Shown here: positions 60,101 to 64,000 of the stretch, piece by piece
Numbering within the stretch: the stretch's first letter is position 1
Layout of the letters: every line of letters starts with the position of its first letter
DNA from: Mesaphorura yosii
Lineage: Eukaryota; Arthropoda; Collembola; Poduromorpha; Tullbergiidae
Direction of reading: 5' to 3'
Assembly: GCA_009869945.1 (NCBI GenBank)
Contig: WIXG01000145.1
Location: forward strand, 62,001-126,000
Length of the DNA stretch: 64,000 nt
The notes under the pieces: generated by a model
Told to the model about the DNA's origin: nothing
The model's database searches: none
What the model saw: the letters and a program-made list of their open reading frames with translations, nothing else
Position numbers and translations under genes: made by a program

Positions 60101-63100
60101 TCAATAGCGAGACGCTAAGTGATTAGTGAGAGCCCAGCGTCTCCGTCTCCGCCGCGTTTTAACGACTTCAATTCCAACCGTGTATCTCAACATGGGTATT
60201 TCCCCTGAATTGAATTGTGTGAACAGCGTAAAAAGTCATGTTTTTTTATTCCCCTAGTCTAGTCTATTCTGAAGATTTGTCGCGGTTTGTGAGTCAGTCA
60301 ACTCCGGAAATAGGAGAGATAGTGATGCTCGATTTTTGAGTGGCTGCGTCATCAAAGTCCATACACGTTATCCAGTAGCGCAGTAAGTTTCAGGTCATGG
60401 ACCACAAACAACTTACCAGAGATTATTTGTGTCTCGTTCGTACATTTTCATATGGGAAGTCCAGCACCAGCAAAAATACTGACAATCTTCGCAGTTAATT
60501 ATCATTACCACGAATTCTAATTCACATTCACGTTTGACGTCTCTTGTCGTTGCGACATATGAATGAAAGCTCTCTCTTCCTGCATTCATTACTTGACAAA
60601 GGCTTAGGTTAGGCTGGCATCAAACCGTACTGTGAAACTGGAGAAGAGGCTGGCTTTGGAAGAACACGACGATTCATCATTCTTATCTTCAGCTTCAAAC
60701 CCAACCGGGCCAGGCCAGGCAATGCGTGTACGCCATAACCACAGCCAATATTTTATTCATGAATTATGTAAACAAATTTATGCCTTCGTTCGCTTAATGT
60801 GTTTTTAATATTATCATTTTTCTCTTTCAAAATTCACAACCCTTTGAATTTCCAAATCCATTGTTTTCTTAAAGATTTCCTTTTACAGCTTCGTATGTAT
60901 TAGAGGCTGGCTTCTAGCGGTTTCTTTCACCTTTTACATGAACAATGGGTGGAAGGTTTTCATTCTCATGTCTTGTAGGATCCACCTGACATGGCATGGC
61001 CTCGTTCCCTTGAAGATTTTGCTTACATTGTCGTTCTCGTCTCTACAAAATTGAAAATTCACGGTAGAAGTCATTTCAAATTATTTTCAATTTAGGAAAC
61101 TAAAACTCAATATAGATCGAGATCGTGCAGAGTCTGAATTGAGCTTCCGAATTTGTGAAAGAATCAAGCTCACGTTTGTGGATTGACTTTTCTTCCTGCA
61201 GTCAACCTGATGATATCATTGTTGTTCGATGAACCGTGGCGGCTCGAACGTAGAGCGACCGGAAACTGTTGCTCCTACTCGTTGACGTTACTTCGCTTCG
61301 GTTCATCGATTCAGTCTCATTTAGGAACTGGATACTGGGTTGCCATCATGGAATTACATGGAGTCATTAGGCACATGTGTGATGTGCGCGTGTCGAGTGT
61401 CCTTGGTATACCTTCATAAATTAATCCCAGCCTCTCTATTGCTTTCAGAAACCATGCACTGCTTCGAGATTCGTACTCCAGCCTGCGATTACTACGTTGG
61501 CGAGGACACACAGTACGGCCGCAACGAGTCCTCTTCATCAAGTGGTAACAAGGCAACCGTCCCTCCTCCAGAGACTGGGCTTGGCGCACATTTGGCAAAA
61601 ACCTGGGAACACGCCATTCGAACGGCTCTGATGCCTGTGACATCACAGGGAAATAACAACCAGCCAGCTCAGAATATAAGTACGACATCCATCCAATTTG
61701 CATAATGCGCCTGCCAAGTAGTAAAAGCAATCTACTTTTATGATGTGATGCTGCTAAATGTCACTATACAGTACTTCACCCTTGAAGCTCATTTTCAAAA
61801 ATTACAGAGACAATTACGACAGGATACAATTTTCCTGTCTTGTCTCACCAATTTATCCATGACCTAATTTCATGTTGTGTGTGCATTTCAGAGCGCGAGG
61901 AACGAGAGGATCGCATCACCGATATAAGTCAGCTGTATCAGATATTCCCAGATGAAGTTCTTGGCTCTGGCCAATTTGGCATTGTCTACGGAGGTTTGTG
62001 TGACATAAAGCTACGCCATACAGCATCCCATTAATTTTTATTCCATCTGATGAGATGACTGAGGGACCGCGACTGATTCCCATTCGTGATATCTTTCTAA
62101 CGTCTCCCAAATGTGTAGATTGTCATAAAATAACTGTGGCTGCATTGCGCATTACTCTGACTCCATTACTCTAATCCTTTCTTGTTTAATGGCTTGAATT
62201 TTTATTATCCTGAATGCATACAAGAGTCACGCATTGCATTTGGCTCGTACAAGGTTCATTTTCAATACTCCCGAGTCTGGTCTTTGAGAAATGCATTCCA
62301 ATCTAAAGTGTTGCAGTGAAACGAAATTAGTGAGTGCTTTCACAAGAATTTAAGCGCCCGCCCGCCCGTGCTGATGCATTATATTGTAACTGTAAAGGGA
62401 ATACGAAAGGATTACAAAGTTTTATTCATTCTAACTGAAGTGACTTTAATTCGTATCTAAGCGTAGGCTCCGCTTCGAGCTCCGACGCTATACTCACTTG
62501 TACTCTTAGACGTACTGATTCAATTCCTTAGAATTTTTGGGCGCCTTTTTCCTGGAAATTGGACCGAAATCCTCGGAACTAGTAGCAGTCGTGATAAATG
62601 AGATAAAAACTTTTTAAACTTATGCCTTGTACTTGTATTTGTATTGTAGTTCATGTTCCAGGCACTTCTGCAGCCATGATTAGTATTATTGTTGTTTCTT
62701 CTCCTTTTGTGTAATTTAATGCCATGTAATTTGTAAGAGCGAAAGATCTATTACGCAATGCCCAAGATTTCTCTCATAATTTACCGCACCACGCCGCGCT
62801 CTGGGGTTTCTCTTACTTCACTGGACAATAGATCAACGAGTAATATAGCACGGGTTGAGGTAGCCGTGAATCATTTCAATGTTTTAAACTTTTACTGAAG
62901 CAGGAACATCCCACAAAGATAAATGGTTCAGTTCCTTACTCGGCCATTCACAATCAATGCGGTCTACATTTTCGACGAGTTTCTAATTCTGTGCTTTGTG
63001 CATTTCAGCTGTTCATCGCAAGACTGGAGCCTCGGCGGCAATAAAAGTGATTGACAAACTTCGATTTCCGACAAAACAAGAAGCTCAGCTCAAAAATGAA

Positions 63101-64000
63101 GTCGCAATTCTGCAGAATCTTGTGCATCCAGGTATTTACACGAACAGGATCTGATACGCTTAGAATTAGCTCCAGGCTCAAATCTTTTGCCAGATTCTGC
63201 TGCAAGTTTCCAAATAAAGTTATATTCTTGTCCTGTTCCAGAAAATATGACGTTCAAGATTGGAACTTGCGATAGACTTTCCTGACAGCGTCGCATGCTT
63301 GAACGATTTTCTGTTGTAATAAATATCGCATCTCATCATGATATTAAGGATTCGATTTCTCCGTGGCTGCTTTCGCTGCCAGGCTCAATTTATCTTGCTC
63401 TGGTTAAGCTTCGACAGGAAATTCCATGTTTATGGGGTGCTGAATTCTTGCGTTATTTGACAAATTGATTTTCCAATAAATAAAGCTGTTTCGCTTAACG
63501 CCAAACGCCTACTCATTCAATAAGTGAGCACTATCATAAGAATTTTTAATCAATGTCGGCGAGAAATGAAATTCTTGCTCATCGAGGCAGTAAATCATAC
63601 TCTTGAACTTTGACTCCTTTGTCTTTTGTCTGTGAAATGACGTTTACATTGTGTTGTACTCACAGGTGTTGTCAACTTGGAGCGCATGTTCGAGACTCCC
63701 GAACGTATCTTTGTAGTGATGGAGAAACTGAAAGGTGATATGCTTGAGATGATACTTTCCAGCGAAAAGGGACGTCTTTCCGAGAGAATAACAAAGTATC
63801 TGATAACCCAGGTTCGTAAAATCGAAACCTAGTCTGATATCTTCTGAATACACAAGATTTAATGACGGATGTTTGCTTTGATCCCTAGATTCTGGTTGCA
63901 TTGAAGCACCTCCACAGCAAAAATATCGTGCATTGTGATCTGAAGCCGGAAAATGTCCTTTTATCTTCCGACGCTGAGTTTCCACAAGTGAAGTTATGTG
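39196..64000 (+). CDS. PKD: protein kinase D (PRKD family), 3' end beyond window
   Basis: Diacylglycerol- and PKC-activated Ser/Thr kinase acting at the Golgi, plasma membrane and nucleus. Start ATG at 39209. Exons: 39196-39340, 50660-50798, 50874-51008, 51388-51587, 54452-54734, 56881-57056, 57952-58001, 58503-58626, 58763-58895, 61449-61679, 61892-61993, 63009-63131, 63666-63811, 63889-64000+. Phases agree throughout; about 695 residues lie in the window, against 880-910 for vertebrate family members. Domains: N-terminal ubiquitin-like ~1-90; C1a ~103-152 ([19 protein letters not shown]); C1b ~239-288 ([19 protein letters not shown]), both with full Cys/His sets and the Pro, Gly and Gln of diacylglycerol-binding C1 domains; acidic Ser-rich linker; PH from ~397 ([14 protein letters not shown]); kinase from ~552 with [19 protein letters not shown] and HCDLKPEN. 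The activation loop is past the edge. The intron 58896-61448 contains GILT on the other strand. Confidence 0.95.
39341..50659 (+). other. 11.3-kb first coding intron of protein kinase D
   Basis: Starts gtaagt and ends gttttgcag. It splits the ubiquitin-like domain between FITKK and FPEHGLHRL. Apart from the tRNA-like unit at 41566-41640, I see no supported gene. Open frames at 44057-44344 and 46397-46684 are isolated. Its length and its position after the first coding exon are typical of an enhancer-bearing intron, but no element is recognisable by eye. Confidence 0.7.
41566..41640 (+). tRNA. degenerate tRNA-like unit (probable tRNA pseudogene)
   Basis: An A-box-like TAGCTTAGGTGG and a B box GGTTCGAATCG stand at normal tRNA spacing, followed by a six-T run (41643-41648) that could stop RNA polymerase III. 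A cloverleaf can be drawn: D stem 4/4 (GCTT/GAGC), T stem 4/5, acceptor stem 6/7 with three G-U pairs, anticodon stem 4/5. The anticodon loop lacks the invariant U33, so no amino acid is assigned (CCA if read by position). It looks like a decaying tRNA or the head of a tRNA-derived SINE. Confidence 0.5.
51588..54451 (+). other. protein kinase D intron, no further feature
   Basis: A 2.9-kb intron between the C1a exon (donor gtgagt) and the C1b exon (acceptor ttctcacgcag). No gene or RNA is supported inside. Confidence 0.6.
54735..56880 (+). other. protein kinase D intron, no further feature
   Basis: A 2.1-kb intron after the C1b exon. A long minus-strand open frame (55090-54425) overlaps the C1b exon and is its antisense shadow. 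Nothing else is supported. Confidence 0.6.
57057..57951 (+). other. protein kinase D intron, no further feature
   Basis: An 895-bp intron between two exons of the acidic linker upstream of the PH domain. No feature is seen. Confidence 0.6.
58002..58502 (+). other. protein kinase D intron, no further feature
   Basis: A 501-bp intron with donor gtaaac and acceptor ttatatag, phase 2. Nothing further is recognised. Confidence 0.6.
59029..59034 (-). terminator. GILT: poly(A) signal of GILT
   Basis: AATAAA on the minus strand, about 56 bp past the GILT stop codon and still inside the protein kinase D intron. Confidence 0.55.
59090..59852 (-). CDS. GILT: GILT-type lysosomal thiol reductase, nested in protein kinase D intron
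   Basis: Gamma-interferon-inducible lysosomal thiol reductase family. These secreted or lysosomal enzymes reduce protein disulfides at acid pH; in arthropods several act in immunity. Exons in transcript order: 59852-59766, 59708-59568, 59515-59090, giving 217 residues, phase 0 at both junctions. The first ~22 residues are a signal peptide ([20 protein letters not shown]). The active site CPFC follows in [15 protein letters not shown]. The family signature is complete as [16 protein letters not shown]. More cysteines follow (SFITCTI, GPDCAKV, IQKCIIG), as in the family. Length is normal for the group. The gene is complete with its own promoter signature, UTR intron and poly(A) signal, on the strand opposite its host. 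Family assignment is firm; substrate and location are inferred from the family. Confidence 0.93.
59875..59952 (-). other. GILT: 5' UTR intron of GILT
   Basis: Minus-strand gtgaga donor at 59952 and ttctcag acceptor ending at 59875 define a 78-bp intron 22 bp before the start codon. Confidence 0.45.
59979..60014 (-). promoter_or_regulatory. GILT: candidate core promoter of GILT
   Basis: Minus-strand TTAAAAA at 60014-60008 is followed by TCAGT at 59983-59979, placing +1 (the A) at 59981, 33 bp from the TATA-like box. The leader exon would then run to about 59953 before the UTR intron. Confidence 0.45.
59982..61448 (+). other. rest of protein kinase D intron 3' of GILT
   Basis: Completes the intron 58896-61448 that ends gctttcag. 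Apart from the upstream flank of GILT nothing is supported. The open frame at 61183-61419 lies just before the PH exon and has no splice support. Confidence 0.5.
61994..63008 (+). other. protein kinase D intron with weak donor
   Basis: A 1.0-kb intron that interrupts the glycine-rich loop exactly at VYG-G. The donor is gtttgt, but phase and the highly conserved kinase sequence fix it. A short CCCG repeat is at about 62366-62378. No gene is seen. Confidence 0.7.
63132..63665 (+). other. protein kinase D intron, no further feature
   Basis: A 534-bp intron between the NLVHPG and GVVNLERMF parts of the kinase N-lobe. Nothing else is recognised. Confidence 0.6.

Overview
This window is animal nuclear DNA, most likely from an arthropod. 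The genes are split into many exons by mostly short GT-AG introns (often 50-100 bp, a few of several kb). Gene content (HECTD1, AMP deaminase, protein kinase D, GILT) is metazoan, and two candidate promoters pair a TATA-like box with an arthropod-style TCAGT initiator about 33 bp downstream. I cannot name the species. All exon models were built by eye. Each was checked by requiring consistent splice phase and a total exon length divisible by three; no search was run.

Layout. (1) 1-8829, plus strand: the C-terminal ~1990 residues of HECTD1, a giant HECT ubiquitin ligase; its 5' end lies off the left edge. (2) 9320-20632, minus strand: AMP deaminase, convergent with HECTD1. It has a conserved catalytic core, two in-frame cassette exons and three alternative first coding exons, all ending in phase 1. 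(3) 22233-23685, plus strand: a five-exon, ~359-residue protein I do not recognise, with a stretch resembling the end of an alpha-crystallin domain. (4) 23894-26792, minus strand: an unrecognised ~850-residue acidic low-complexity protein, tail to tail with the previous gene. (5) 26793-38892: about 12 kb with no gene I can support. (6) 39196-64000 and beyond, plus strand: protein kinase D from its start codon through the ubiquitin-like, C1a, C1b and PH domains into the kinase domain, where the window ends. Its first coding intron is 11.3 kb and holds a decayed tRNA-like unit. (7) 59090-59981, minus strand: a complete GILT-type lysosomal thiol reductase nested in a protein kinase D intron, with its own promoter signature and poly(A) signal.

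The genes do not form one pathway: they are a ubiquitin ligase, a purine-nucleotide enzyme, a diacylglycerol-responsive kinase, a lysosomal reductase and two unknowns. The points most worth a second look are the AMP deaminase first-exon trio (one apparently broken by a run of nine C on its coding strand), a candidate 33-nt intron that removes an in-frame TAG, the nested GILT gene, the tRNA-like unit, and a near-identical ~50 bp sequence present in two HECTD1 introns.
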